Position numbers and translations under genes: made by a program
The notes under the pieces: generated by a model
What the model saw: only the letters and a program-made list of their open reading frames with translations
Database searches by the model: none
What the model was told of the DNA's origin: nothing
Shown here: in pieces, positions 28,901 through 38,983 of the stretch
Position numbering within the stretch: the stretch's first letter is position 1
How the letters are laid out: every line of letters begins with the position of its first letter
Source of the DNA: Candidatus Brocadia sapporoensis
Lineage (GTDB): Bacteria; Planctomycetota; Brocadiia; Brocadiales; Brocadiaceae
Reading direction: 5' to 3'
DNA: 64,000 bases
Assembly (NCBI RefSeq): GCF_001753675.2
Contig: NZ_MJUW02000117.1
Span: 17,381-81,380 of the forward strand

Positions 28901-30626
28901 GGTTTGGGTGATTGAGAACAATTTGAGCCATTAACTCCCGATGATGTTCGAGGGCATTGGTATACATACTCCTCTCTTTCACCCGGTAGAGAAACAAAGG
29001 TTCAGGAATTCTCTTTCCATAATGTCCTTTTTCTCCGCAAGATATCCAGAAGTCCCAGTCTTCGTAACCCCAGGTCATGTTGGGATTATATCCTCCTGCA
29101 GACTCCCAGGCTTTTCGTCTATACAAGGAACCATAGTTAAGATGATTTTGAAAACGCAATCGATTAAAATCATACTCATCTGCACAAATAATCTGATTCA
29201 CACTGCCAAATTGTTTTACATCAGTATAGGCAATTGCAATCTCTGACTGGGCTTCCAAGAGCGCAACCGTCTTCTTTAACATTTCAGAATGTACTAAATC
29301 ATCTGCATCGAGCGGAAGAATGAATTTTCCCTTAGAAACTTTGATTCCCGCATTCCGTGCGCATGACAGACCCTGGTTAACCTGATTAATAAGCTGGATT
29401 TGATTGTCTGAATATTTTTTAATTAACGATTTGGCAACTTGTGTTGTATTGTCGGTGCTGCCATCATTAACAATAATACACTCCCAGTTTTTATAGTTTT
29501 GATTAACCACGCTTTCAACTGCTTCTGGTAAGAAGTTCGCCTGGTTGTAACAAGGAATTATTACCGAGACTAGTGGCTCGGAAGTTTGAATCGTTCGTGT
29601 CTGCTTCGCATCATTATTTTGATTCAAAATACTTTTTCCAGCCATGTTTGTGTTAATCTGCTTTAAATTCATATAATTAAATATCGTTTCAAAACGATGT
29701 TGCCAGGTATGTTCAGTTATAGTTCGTTTATATCCATTTGTTGCAATTTCGTTTCGTTCATCTTCATTTTTAAGGTAATATTTAGCCTTTTCTATTAATT
29801 CATCTACTGAATTGAATATTACTATCTCTTTTTCCTCCTCGTAGTAATCCTTGAGATTATCAGCATTGCTGGACAATTGAAAACTTCTTGTTCCCGGGAT
29901 CTCAAAATTCCTTCCTTTAATCTGCTGCCCGATTAACGTTGATGAATTTGATAAATTAAGATTAATTTTACTCCGCGAAAATATCCTCACCATTTGATGA
30001 AAAGGGATGCGCGGCCGGTTTTCCCATCCAAAACCGAAGACCTCTAGCTTGTATCCATTTTGCAGTAATTTTGCCAAGACTTCTACACGATTACCATGAG
30101 GTTGTCCTACAAAACCCATCTCTATATCTTTTGGAATATCATAAGGAATATACAATTCATGGTTGCATGCCCATTGAGTCTTTATGACTTTATGGGATAT
30201 ACCCATATTTTTATATTTTGGAATAGCGTCATTCGCCGTTGTGCAAATAACATCAAAATGTGGAGCAACTACGGAGCTATATTTTTCAAACCTCCAGTGA
30301 TCGTCACAAAACCAATGAACCGTTGCCGTACCCAATGACGATATTTGTTTAAATACCTCATAGCATGGATCACGGTTAAAATCGAATAACACGGCAAACA
30401 GACACGTTGGCCTTTCTCTCTTAGCTAATTCATACAAATCTTGCGTCATTAAATCTAACCCAAGGTTCAATCCCTGCTCCATAAAATCGAAGTGAACAAA
30501 ATCCCAATGGTGTTTTTCGGAATAGCTTTTCAGTGGATGATAAAAATTCCGATGCTCAAACGAAAAGCCTCTTGCTTTATCGCCGTAATCATACCTCATT
30601 CCAACATATAACAATTTCTGCTTCAT
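25977..30626 (-). CDS. Five-module glycosyltransferase with C-terminal TPR repeats
   Basis: 1549 residues. Residues 1-330 resemble CgeB-type glycosyltransferases (FCDDHWRFEKYSS, DIEMGFVGQPHGNRVE, GRNFEIPGTRSF). Four GT2-type (GT-A fold) domains follow, opening near residues 352 (VSVIIPCYNQ), 602 (VSVIVPTFNR), 852 (VSIIIPVFNK) and 1137 (VSIIILTYNA), each with a DDD, NND or DAD metal motif. From about 1405 there are four TPR units. There is no signal peptide or membrane helix, so it acts in the cytoplasm. It starts three bases after the 2723-residue gene ends, so the two are cotranscribed. The repeated GT2 modules suggest it adds several sugars in sequence to one acceptor. The acceptor is unknown; flagellin or a surface protein is inferred from the neighbours. 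Confidence 0.9.
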   Translation of the reverse strand: MKQKLLYVGMRYDYGDKARGFSFEHRNFYHPLKSYSEKHHWDFVHFDFMEQGLNLGLDLMTQDLYELAKRERPTCLFAVLFDFNRDPCYEVFKQISSLGTATVHWFCDDHWRFEKYSSVVAPHFDVICTTANDAIPKYKNMGISHKVIKTQWACNHELYIPYDIPKDIEMGFVGQPHGNRVEVLAKLLQNGYKLEVFGFGWENRPRIPFHQMVRIFSRSKINLNLSNSSTLIGQQIKGRNFEIPGTRSFQLSSNADNLKDYYEEEKEIVIFNSVDELIEKAKYYLKNEDERNEIATNGYKRTITEHTWQHRFETIFNYMNLKQINTNMAGKSILNQNNDAKQTRTIQTSEPLVSVIIPCYNQANFLPEAVESVVNQNYKNWECIIVNDGSTDNTTQVAKSLIKKYSDNQIQLINQVNQGLSCARNAGIKVSKGKFILPLDADDLVHSEMLKKTVALLEAQSEIAIAYTDVKQFGSVNQIICADEYDFNRLRFQNHLNYGSLYRRKAWESAGGYNPNMTWGYEDWDFWISCGEKGHYGKRIPEPLFLYRVKERSMYTNALEHHRELMAQIVLNHPNLYDSKSLLEAKKILSQDCSLPLKNNPLVSVIVPTFNRPDTLKVTLESIASQTYEHFEVIVVNDAGEDVSAVVDLFHDRLCIQYLVHPENKGLAAARNTAIRHASGEYIAYLDDDDRFYQDHIETLVTYLETHEDKVAYTDAFRVCQDTENGRYIVKQKDVPYSFDFDSDLILAQNLFPVLCIMHKKSCLDEVGFFDESLTTHEDWDLWIRMSRKYHFVHIPKITGEFTWRADSTSMSGEKRNDFLRTLNIIYERYGMYSKGKQRVLHLQTAWIKQLQKVSIIIPVFNKVEFTQKCLEAIIKNTPGELYDVIIIDNASTDGTGEFLKSLEGDIKIIVNNMNLGFSTACNQGARMASTDYLLFLNNDTEPRKDWLEPLLNILTQDSSVGAVGAKLLFPDGTIQHAGVVIIDDQKLPDPLVARHIYYGEPGDAAEANQLRRYQALTGACLLMRKSAFTQTGGFDENYWNGYEDVDLCFKLQEKGWKLVYQPESVVTHHESKSGPERFSKVSENIQRLHSKWISKIKPDIIIREDGSTIIAENNKIQRYHISNTISAGSFACKPRSLVSIIILTYNALKYTQQCVSSIRQHTNYPHEIIFVDNGSTDGTVGYLRKLLEEQTNSCPSHAGYKLIENQENKGFAAGNNQGVSAASGDYIILLNNDILVSDGWLDNLVESLARSEKIGMVGPITNSISGRQMVKDIPYTDENGFHCFAQKIRKVYNGRLTPRYRIAGFAILMKKSLYEEVGGLDESFGTGNYEDDDLCLKVRKKGFAIMVDESVFIHHYRSKTFLENQIDYQDSISVNGSRFREKWPDVDYDELLELHKSLVDLNASLLTQGQEALNSGNIDEAIALYSKILTTNPIDEFALYGIGCAFETKKKTSEAIDAYKEALKANPNVFSVYYSLALMYAGMNQTDDAISTLKKAVELNSKDATVYNNLGVLYFKNNKHLDARMCFEKALSIDVNYQEAQRNLKKVS

Positions 30627-30629
30627 GGT

Positions 30630-33600
30630 CTATTTTGATAATTGCTGATATACATCATTTAGAGTAGGGTTATTACCGTCTAATTCTAACGCGTCTTCTA
30701 TATATTTTTTTGCTTCAGAAACTTCACCATTTTTTAAAAGAATTTCAGCGGCATGAAGGTAGTGAGTACTGTCCGCGTAGTTAGCTTCGATTTGCCTTTG
30801 AATATCGAATAATTTGCGTTTCCATAAGTTATCTGATATATCGTTTTCTTGTGTGCCTGTCTTTCCATGATAAAGCTGTAAATAAAGATTTTCGTACTTA
30901 TCTATTATAGATTCCCAGGTAAGTTTTTCCTTCCATTCTTGCCATCCTTCCCTGACAAGTTGTTTTCGAAAACATTCGTCATCCAATATTTTATTGGCAT
31001 TAACAGCCATTTCATCAGGCTTACAAACGATTCCACCTTTCCATTCACGTACATTCCCACAATCTGTAGAGACAAAGGGCGTCTTCGATGCCTTAGCCTC
31101 AATAATCACCAATGGTGATGCTTCCCGATATGAACCAAATAAAAATATATCCGCCTCGTGAAAAGCTGCAAGGATATCTTCGCGCGGAACATCAACGTGA
31201 AATTGGATATTCATGCCTTGTGATTGTGCTTTAAGGTTACTTATTTGATCGCCTCCTTTACCAATAAAAACCATAGTAAAATCGTTGCGATTCATAAGCC
31301 GGACACACTCGATAACTCTATCGTGTCCTTTTTCGACATAATAATTTGCAACACATAATCCGTAAAATGGAGTATTTACCAGGTATTTTTCACGGAATTT
31401 TACCAGAGGAGGTTTCGTGAATTCTTCTTCATCAACACCGTTAGGAATGACGAGACTATTTACAAACCCATGATTCCTTGCATATTCATAATCCTGATAG
31501 CATGACGAGTGATAGATTGACGCATCATATTGAGGAAGAACTGCAGGAATCATACAATTAAAGTAATCTGCAAATTGGGGCCAGCGAATGGTACGGCTAT
31601 CTGAAAGTGCAGAATAACCACACGGCGCTATGATATTAACCTTAGGTTTCCTTACTGATTGCACCGCTTCAAAAGCCAGATCGGTTGCCCATTGCTGAGC
31701 AGCATAGTTCATCATAATATCTGACGGATGGCTTCTTAAAAAATCCTTGTATCGGCCGACATCATTACCCCATATACCATTTCCAAAAGATCCTTTCACT
31801 GAAAATTCTTCAATATGAACGCCATTCAGTTCACGAGTATTGCGACAATCAAGTTTTGCAGTAGCAACGGTAACACGATATCCGCGGCTTACAAGTCGTT
31901 CTGATATTTGCTGAACCACGGTTTGAGCGCCACCCGTATGAGGATAATAAAACTCAACGGTGTGAAGGATCGAGGGTTTCTTATGCGGACGACTCACAAG
32001 AACCTGAGGTAGCGATTGTTTCGTATTTTTCTGTTCCTCTGTTATGTAATATTGTTGGATCTTTTTAGCAAGCATTTTCTGCGTCTTCATCCGTGTATTT
32101 CCAATGCTTTCCGAATGCAACCGAATCCTGTGCAGTACTTCCGGAACATTTGCTAATTCAAATCCAGCAATTAATGCACGTGCAAAAAAATCATAATCAT
32201 CAACACTACGATATTCTTCACGATAGCCACCAATTTTATGAAATACCTCACGACGAATCAGCGCAGCGCTGTTGATCATTGAATTTACGTCACCGAAAGT
32301 TTCACGAATGCGCCAGGACTGCCATTCTATCGGAGGTTGACCTCTTGTATTACCTGTATCATCAAAATATTCGGCAAAGCAGCCCACAATCGCTATTTCC
32401 GGATGAGTTTCAAGACATTCAACCAATTTTTCCAGTTTTATTGGTAATGAGATGTCGTCGCTATCATGATTAAGCAAATATTTTGAATTGGGATTTGTGT
32501 GCTTTATTGCCTCATTTCTGGTTTTAACCTCACCGTTGTGCATTAATGCCAGGACTCTGATTCTCTTTTCACGGCTTGAATAAGTATTTGCAATTTCAAG
32601 TGATTTATCGGTAGAGCCATCATCAGCAATAACGATCTCAAAATCACGAAAGGTTTGTGCAAGAATTGAATCCAGGGTTTCGGTAAGGTATTTTGCACCG
32701 TTATATACCGGCATAAAAATGGATACTTTTGGCGCTGTGTCGTCGTTCGCTTTTATTAATACTTTATCTAACTTAGAACACATTACCTGCCATAGTCTTT
32801 CCTCACTTCCAGACTCATCAATCATACTATTGCGTAACAAATTCTTTGCATTCTGTTGCAGTTCCGAAAAATCAACGACTCGTTTCTTTTTAGCCTGAAC
32901 TATAATGTTCCTTGTCATCTGCCATTGGGCAAAATTATACTCGATGTCATCAAACCCTAATTTGTCCAAGACCTCTTGAAATTTATCTTTGTACCATCCA
33001 TCCTTGTGTACCGCCCATTCCGCTTCATGGGATCCAAAGATGTGTCGTATAACTTCTTGCTTCTGTTTGGACGAACATTGTAATGATGCCAGGAGTGCTA
33101 CGCTTAACTCGAAATCAGGCGTTTCAATGAAAAGGCTTCCACCTACTTTCAACCACTGATTCCAATTACAGAGTAACGCCAGCGCCGTCGGACGGTCAAA
33201 ATGTTCAAACACATGATGCAAACGAATTTCTTCAACTGTTTGATTTGGAAAGCATAAGGTAGTAATGTCGGAGTACGCCTCTGCACCCGATTGTATCTGC
33301 ACCGTATGCTCAAATACCGGATAATCGATATTTATGTATCCTTTAAGGTTTCGTTCACCACACCCAAGATGTAGCCGTACCGGCTGCCCGCCAGCCAAAA
33401 CACCTTCCTTTCGCAACTGATCAAGGGTATTTACACCCGGACTGAGCGCCATCCGTCGCCTTGCTTCCACTCTATCAGAGGACATATCTGTATTCGCAAG
33501 ATTTATTACATCTGCATTGCTTTCTTCCAGGTACATACGTCTCGGTTCCGGAATCTTTGTAGCAACGAAATGTTTCCATTTATCTTGATACAATTTAATA

Positions 33601-36600
33601 TCCAGCACACTATCATTCAGGTTTGATTTCTTTTGTTCATCGAGAATGTTGTTATGAATAACCAGGCTTTGTGGTAATGGAATGAGTACTTTGCCCTTTT
33701 CATAGAGCTTGAGGCATATATCACCATCGGCGCAATAAAACTTGTAATCTTCATTCAGACCACAAACACCTCTCAGATCTTCTAATCTCAATAACCCATA
33801 GTTCATGAGCAACTTTTGTCCATAGGTATAATCGATGCCATATTTTTCCCATCCTGGTTCAGCACTTATATTTTTGTAAAAGAATATCCCTCCAGCCACT
33901 TCAGGATTTTGCCTATTCAGATGCTCGACTGCTTTGGAAATACAATCCTCATGAAAGGCAATATCATCACTTGCGTACATTCCCCATATGCCCTTGGCCT
34001 TTGAAAATCCATAGTTATAGAGCTGCGGCCATGAATGCCTTCCCTCACCTAAGCATGCCTTTTCATTGTAAATTTGCCGGATATTATGTTTTCGTAATAT
34101 TTCCAAGGTATTATCTGAAGAGTTGCCCTCAATGACGATTACCTCATACTGTACACCGCGAGTTGCCTTTGCCAGGCTTGTAAGCATCTCATCAAGAAGC
34201 CTGGCTCGATTTTTTGTGGCAATGATAATACTAACGTCAATTGTGCCGGTTGACTCTATTGTTTTAGAAACTGATGAGGTACCGGACTCTTGAAGTTGAT
34301 CAAGATATTTAAGGTTTTCTTTTGCTATTACATTTGTATTATCAGTACTCAGCACCGTTTCTAAAAAGTATCTGGCCGAGTTAAAGTTGTTTTCAAGAAT
34401 GCTGATAACCGCGAGACTGTTTAATGCATTACACTGTTTGTCATCAATCTTTAAAATATTTTCCAGTAATTCACGGGCTTGCGCATACTCTCCCAATTGG
34501 ATTAAATTCTCAGCTTTTGAAAGTGATTTAGAATGAGTAACTCGGTCGCCAAGGTATTTGACATTTTGATGTGCAACCTCATTCTGTGGGTCAATATGCA
34601 GAACCTTTGCCAGAATTTCCTCCGCAGATCTCCAATTTTCTTGCATAATTTCTGTAACGGCAAGATTATTCAAGGCTTTTATATTGTTCGGTGATTGACT
34701 AAGAATCTTTGATAGAAGTTCTTTCGCCTCTTGTGTTTTTCCATTTATTAATGCTTGTTTCGCCTGATGGTTTGAAATATCTACAGACTGTTGCAAATCT
34801 CTGACTGGCATATCATGTGATGTTTCCTTACAGAATAGAATATCACTAACCATAGCGGTTTCAACGGACTCGGCATCTATAAAATTGCTAAACAACCGCC
34901 ACTTTGGTTGATCTATTTGTGGATTCCACAATGTACTGTTCTGAACAAACATCCGTGGCTTTTTTGATCTGTTCATGAGAGTTTGTTCTACTGCTTTTGT
35001 CATAACTTCTGGATTTACACCCTTGATACAATATTCGGTCTGATATTTACATTTCCAATTACAACCATAGCATTCCAGTGGAAGGCATACTACAGATGTA
35101 AGTGGTGAATATGGCATAAAACGTCCAAAGTGTCCGCCTCCTAGCAATATAACATTTTTTATACCAACGGCGCACGAAATATGAGCTGTTCCGGTTTCTG
35201 CACCAACTGCCAGAATGCAACGTTTTAGCAAAGCCGCTGTCTGCCGGAGTGTAGTTTTTCCACTCAGATTTATTGTTTTGGAACCGATATCATTAAGATT
35301 CTGCTGGTTGATTGTATGATCTCTATCAGTACCAAAGGCAAGGACAGTGAATTGGTTTTCTTTACAAATTTGCGACAGGGCTTTTCCGTAATGTTGATAG
35401 AGACGTTCATCGCATTGTGCACCAGCAAAAATCGCAATTGTTTTTTCTGGCTGCAGGTCATGGTTACTAAAATAGCTATCAGCAAATTGCTCATCTGCCG
35501 ATGTTAACCAGACAGTCGGCTGTAAAGTTGGCACTTCAATTCCAATACCTTTTAAAAAATCTTTATGTCGGTCAAGTTCAAGCTTAGATTCTTGGTTATC
35601 GGGTAATATATGTGTATAATACTTATTGTGTTCATCCCTGAGTTCACCTGAAATATTGCATAGATTGCCGTTAAATGCGAGTCTCTCTTTGGCTCCGCTA
35701 CCTAATGTAAACACATCTGTTAACGGTTCTCGGGAATATACAGAGTTCAAGGCATGGTCTGCGTTTACTGACTTTAACTTTCGTAAAATATCGGCTCTGT
35801 ATTGCTCATTTTCATATGCCAACGACTTGTTGTAACGAATGACATCAAACACAAACGGACACGACTCGTAAAGTTCTGCTATGTGTTCCTGACAGACGAC
35901 AGTAATATTTGCATTATTATATTTCTCGTGAATATAAGGCAGCATTGATGAGGCAAGTACATTGTCGCCAATTGAATCAGTGCGAATCCAGAGCACATTT
36001 TGTACTTCGGTTGTGGCTGTATTATTTTTTTTAAAGTGCCATTGTCCACCAATACTCCGTTGAGCAATAGGGTGAATGTTTTGCGATTGGACAGTATTAA
36101 CCTGGGCGGAGTCCTTTACCCAGGTAAAGTAATTATTCAGTGCCACCGGGAAACTAGATTCTCGCTGAAGCTCCTTCCATTGCTCTACCGCGTTTCTATA
36201 ACCGTAATAAACCTCTTTGAAACGAAGTTGTTTCTCAAGCGTGTAGGCATAATGCTGAAAAATTATATTTTGCGCTTCAGTTTCTTTATGCATGAATGGG
36301 TTCTTTGTTGCCACGTCTATCAATTGGCCATCCCGTGTCTGTTGACAAAGACGGGGTGGTTCATGTGAACTCCAGCGAAAGCCTGGTTGAAATTTCCATG
36401 TACGAAGCCATTCATAACTTGTGTTGTTTCCATAGGTATCACGAGTTGTTATTACAAGGTTTTCACCGACAAAAAAGTGGCATAAAAAATAAGCAGATGT
36501 TTTATCTGGATGCTGTAAGAACAAGGAACGCATAGTACAAATTTGCTCCATTGTCCAGAGTTCATCGGCATCCACTTGCCAAAGCAGGCATTCTTCATTA

Positions 36601-38801
36601 ATATTTAATAAAGGTGCGTTAATCATCTCAAGCTTGCCGTCCCAAAAGACGCCGTTTGGCTTGCGGTATATTGTTATATTTTCTGAATATTGTTCCTTGA
36701 GTTCGTTAAGATATTCGGTAGTACCATCATTGCTTAGACCGTTTTGGTGTATCTCGTCTGTAATGCGTCCGCCAAATTGTAAGCTCCACGCAGTGTCGTG
36801 CTTCAAGTCTGCCACACCTTCTACGATATGCCAATGCCATTTAAATGGCAATTGTCTGAAGACCTCGATATGATGGCGAATGAATGGTTCGCCATTCAGC
36901 ACAATGGTAAAAAAATTGATTGACATATTTGATGAATTGTTGTGCTCCGATTCTAAGTGATTCATCGGAAAAGCAATGTAATTTTCATAAAAAGAATTTG
37001 AATCTGTTACTTTATCACCGATAGTACCGTCCTTGAAAATGGTATGGCATTCGTAACCGTTGGCAATAAGCAGATCAAACACATATTGCGCCTTAGTGCT
37101 TAGCCCCTCCAGCATTTTTTGAGAAATTTCAAACTGTAAATAGCGAATCGCCTTATTTTTGAGAAGTTCCAGAGCTCCTTCAAGCGCAAACACCTCCGCC
37201 CCCTCCACATCTAATTTTAAATAGTCAATCCTGCTGATGTGGTTTTCTTTACAAAATGAGTCCAGGGTAATGGCTTCGACTTCAACAGATTTTATGATAG
37301 GAACAAATTCTTTCTCGTTCTTCGGATCTACCATCCGTGGTTTGCCCAAACTATTCCACGAACAATACAGATCGGGAAATTCATTCAATATAACTTTCGT
37401 GTTTTTTGAATAGACTGCCTTTAGGAAAAGGTTCACGTTAGAGCACCTACTCTTATTTAATGCTGAAGAAATTATATTAAAAGAATTTTGTGATGGTTCG
37501 AATGCGTAAACCTTCCCTTTTTCCCCAACGAGAAGACTAAATAATTTCGTGTATTTACCAATATTTGCACCGACATCAAAAACTACCATCCCTTTTTTTA
37601 CTATATTTCTGACGAGTATTTGTTCGCTTAGCTCAGAATCAAACTGATAATCATCATTGGAATTATCTGTCGAATTGAGTTGCTTCGAAGCAGTACAGCT
37701 CGACAAGTCGTTAGTCTTGCTATCTATTTCAATGGAATTGTCTCCCTTGATACCATTGATACCAAAGGCTTTTGAAAGGATTAAAGTATATTGCTGGAGG
37801 ACCGATTTCTTAAACTCATCCGCATCCTGAGCGATCTTGTGCAGACTAATCTCTGAAATTGCATCTAATGCTTGATAGAATTTATCTATATTATTTACCC
37901 AGACTGAGTGCGGAAATCCTTCCAGTGTATGAGTATGTCTATCAGTATCATTGATAATAACTCCTGGAATCCCATGCCCGTTGGCAAAAAGGCTTGAATG
38001 AAGCCTTGTTGTTACAACAAGATCATATCTTGAATAGATCTCGAATAGATCTTGATAAAATGAAGAGAAGATAACGGGGATATCATAGCCTTTTAGCAAG
38101 TCGAGAAAATGAAAATACTCCGTTTTGTGATGGGCAATAACCTCAACCACATACTTCCGAGACAATTCACGAAGAATGCATAGCGCCAGTTCGTGCATTG
38201 ACTTGTCACAGCACTGGTTTGTTATACCGATTTCGTGTGGAAGTTGAATTGAAAAAACGATCTTTTCAATTGTTTTATCAGGGGGAACAATTTTTACCTT
38301 ATCAACAGACAAGATAGAGGGACAGTTTATATGATAGTACGGGAGATTTAAGTTCGAAATAAATTTAGGCGTTTTTTTTGTTCTTCCAATGATTACCTTT
38401 GCATTCTTAAAGATAGTAGCTTCTGGCTCTTCATTGATATATTTTTCCACGTAATCATTTTCATAACCACCACCTATCAGGTATACACGGTCTTGAAGAC
38501 TGTTAGCAATGACCCAGTTATATAAGTCTTTAATTTCTAATCCCGCAGATAACCCAACCACAACCACGGCATCAACAGAATGACAATATTTCCCGATATC
38601 TCCCTTTGCTACAGTGTTACTAATGCCGCGGAATTTACTCGACGGGAAATAATCGGCATTGAAATTATAGAATAATAAGTTAATGATGGATTCACCAAAA
38701 AGCCTTTTTAGAATGTTTATTGTGCCGTCTCGTTCAAAATCATCTCCGGGGTTCCAAAAGCTTGTTCCGGAAATTACAATATTTTTTGTTATTTCTTTCA
38801 T
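30630..38801 (-). CDS. Giant glycan-assembly protein: pyruvyltransferase, methyltransferases, several glycosyltransferases and TPRs
   Basis: 2723 residues in one unbroken frame. Modules in order, with rough starts: 1, polysaccharide pyruvyltransferase (GTSFWNPGDDFERDG); 404, FkbM-type methyltransferase (VVFDVGANIGKYTK, FEPSQNSFN); 625, an unrecognised GT2-like module (FTIVLNGEPFIRHH); 933, GT9 heptosyltransferase-like (LWIRTDSIGDNVLASS) ending in a cysteine cluster; 1347, TPRs; 1521, GT2 (VSIIIATKNRARLLDE); 1809, class I methyltransferase (VRLHLGCGERNLKGY); 2024, GT2 (VSIFMPVYNGAKYLTE); 2276, GT4 (PHTGGAQTVVQQIS, SYREASPLVIIEA); 2667, TPR. Such a protein could build and cap a glycan without releasing intermediates. 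A sigma-54-like box lies at 38984-38999. Confidence 0.9.
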   Translation of the reverse strand: MKEITKNIVISGTSFWNPGDDFERDGTINILKRLFGESIINLLFYNFNADYFPSSKFRGISNTVAKGDIGKYCHSVDAVVVVGLSAGLEIKDLYNWVIANSLQDRVYLIGGGYENDYVEKYINEEPEATIFKNAKVIIGRTKKTPKFISNLNLPYYHINCPSILSVDKVKIVPPDKTIEKIVFSIQLPHEIGITNQCCDKSMHELALCILRELSRKYVVEVIAHHKTEYFHFLDLLKGYDIPVIFSSFYQDLFEIYSRYDLVVTTRLHSSLFANGHGIPGVIINDTDRHTHTLEGFPHSVWVNNIDKFYQALDAISEISLHKIAQDADEFKKSVLQQYTLILSKAFGINGIKGDNSIEIDSKTNDLSSCTASKQLNSTDNSNDDYQFDSELSEQILVRNIVKKGMVVFDVGANIGKYTKLFSLLVGEKGKVYAFEPSQNSFNIISSALNKSRCSNVNLFLKAVYSKNTKVILNEFPDLYCSWNSLGKPRMVDPKNEKEFVPIIKSVEVEAITLDSFCKENHISRIDYLKLDVEGAEVFALEGALELLKNKAIRYLQFEISQKMLEGLSTKAQYVFDLLIANGYECHTIFKDGTIGDKVTDSNSFYENYIAFPMNHLESEHNNSSNMSINFFTIVLNGEPFIRHHIEVFRQLPFKWHWHIVEGVADLKHDTAWSLQFGGRITDEIHQNGLSNDGTTEYLNELKEQYSENITIYRKPNGVFWDGKLEMINAPLLNINEECLLWQVDADELWTMEQICTMRSLFLQHPDKTSAYFLCHFFVGENLVITTRDTYGNNTSYEWLRTWKFQPGFRWSSHEPPRLCQQTRDGQLIDVATKNPFMHKETEAQNIIFQHYAYTLEKQLRFKEVYYGYRNAVEQWKELQRESSFPVALNNYFTWVKDSAQVNTVQSQNIHPIAQRSIGGQWHFKKNNTATTEVQNVLWIRTDSIGDNVLASSMLPYIHEKYNNANITVVCQEHIAELYESCPFVFDVIRYNKSLAYENEQYRADILRKLKSVNADHALNSVYSREPLTDVFTLGSGAKERLAFNGNLCNISGELRDEHNKYYTHILPDNQESKLELDRHKDFLKGIGIEVPTLQPTVWLTSADEQFADSYFSNHDLQPEKTIAIFAGAQCDERLYQHYGKALSQICKENQFTVLAFGTDRDHTINQQNLNDIGSKTINLSGKTTLRQTAALLKRCILAVGAETGTAHISCAVGIKNVILLGGGHFGRFMPYSPLTSVVCLPLECYGCNWKCKYQTEYCIKGVNPEVMTKAVEQTLMNRSKKPRMFVQNSTLWNPQIDQPKWRLFSNFIDAESVETAMVSDILFCKETSHDMPVRDLQQSVDISNHQAKQALINGKTQEAKELLSKILSQSPNNIKALNNLAVTEIMQENWRSAEEILAKVLHIDPQNEVAHQNVKYLGDRVTHSKSLSKAENLIQLGEYAQARELLENILKIDDKQCNALNSLAVISILENNFNSARYFLETVLSTDNTNVIAKENLKYLDQLQESGTSSVSKTIESTGTIDVSIIIATKNRARLLDEMLTSLAKATRGVQYEVIVIEGNSSDNTLEILRKHNIRQIYNEKACLGEGRHSWPQLYNYGFSKAKGIWGMYASDDIAFHEDCISKAVEHLNRQNPEVAGGIFFYKNISAEPGWEKYGIDYTYGQKLLMNYGLLRLEDLRGVCGLNEDYKFYCADGDICLKLYEKGKVLIPLPQSLVIHNNILDEQKKSNLNDSVLDIKLYQDKWKHFVATKIPEPRRMYLEESNADVINLANTDMSSDRVEARRRMALSPGVNTLDQLRKEGVLAGGQPVRLHLGCGERNLKGYINIDYPVFEHTVQIQSGAEAYSDITTLCFPNQTVEEIRLHHVFEHFDRPTALALLCNWNQWLKVGGSLFIETPDFELSVALLASLQCSSKQKQEVIRHIFGSHEAEWAVHKDGWYKDKFQEVLDKLGFDDIEYNFAQWQMTRNIIVQAKKKRVVDFSELQQNAKNLLRNSMIDESGSEERLWQVMCSKLDKVLIKANDDTAPKVSIFMPVYNGAKYLTETLDSILAQTFRDFEIVIADDGSTDKSLEIANTYSSREKRIRVLALMHNGEVKTRNEAIKHTNPNSKYLLNHDSDDISLPIKLEKLVECLETHPEIAIVGCFAEYFDDTGNTRGQPPIEWQSWRIRETFGDVNSMINSAALIRREVFHKIGGYREEYRSVDDYDFFARALIAGFELANVPEVLHRIRLHSESIGNTRMKTQKMLAKKIQQYYITEEQKNTKQSLPQVLVSRPHKKPSILHTVEFYYPHTGGAQTVVQQISERLVSRGYRVTVATAKLDCRNTRELNGVHIEEFSVKGSFGNGIWGNDVGRYKDFLRSHPSDIMMNYAAQQWATDLAFEAVQSVRKPKVNIIAPCGYSALSDSRTIRWPQFADYFNCMIPAVLPQYDASIYHSSCYQDYEYARNHGFVNSLVIPNGVDEEEFTKPPLVKFREKYLVNTPFYGLCVANYYVEKGHDRVIECVRLMNRNDFTMVFIGKGGDQISNLKAQSQGMNIQFHVDVPREDILAAFHEADIFLFGSYREASPLVIIEAKASKTPFVSTDCGNVREWKGGIVCKPDEMAVNANKILDDECFRKQLVREGWQEWKEKLTWESIIDKYENLYLQLYHGKTGTQENDISDNLWKRKLFDIQRQIEANYADSTHYLHAAEILLKNGEVSEAKKYIEDALELDGNNPTLNDVYQQLSK

Positions 38802-38983
38802 ATCTGTCTCGCTCCAGTCCAGAACACCCGCGATATTTCTCTATCTAATTTATTAGTAGAGAATTTCTTATGTCCCGGTTCCTGTCTATTGCTCGCATCA
38901 AAAGTATTAGCTTTTTATCTGGTTGAAAAACTGAATAATTAAAATATGAACAACTACAAACATTAATGAGGACATCAGAACGC

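Noticed and set aside
30620..30640. The two giant proteins as one gene split by a frameshift
   Set aside because: The first ends in TPRs and a normal stop, and the second starts with its own ATG and a complete N-terminal module; two adjacent genes are the simpler reading.
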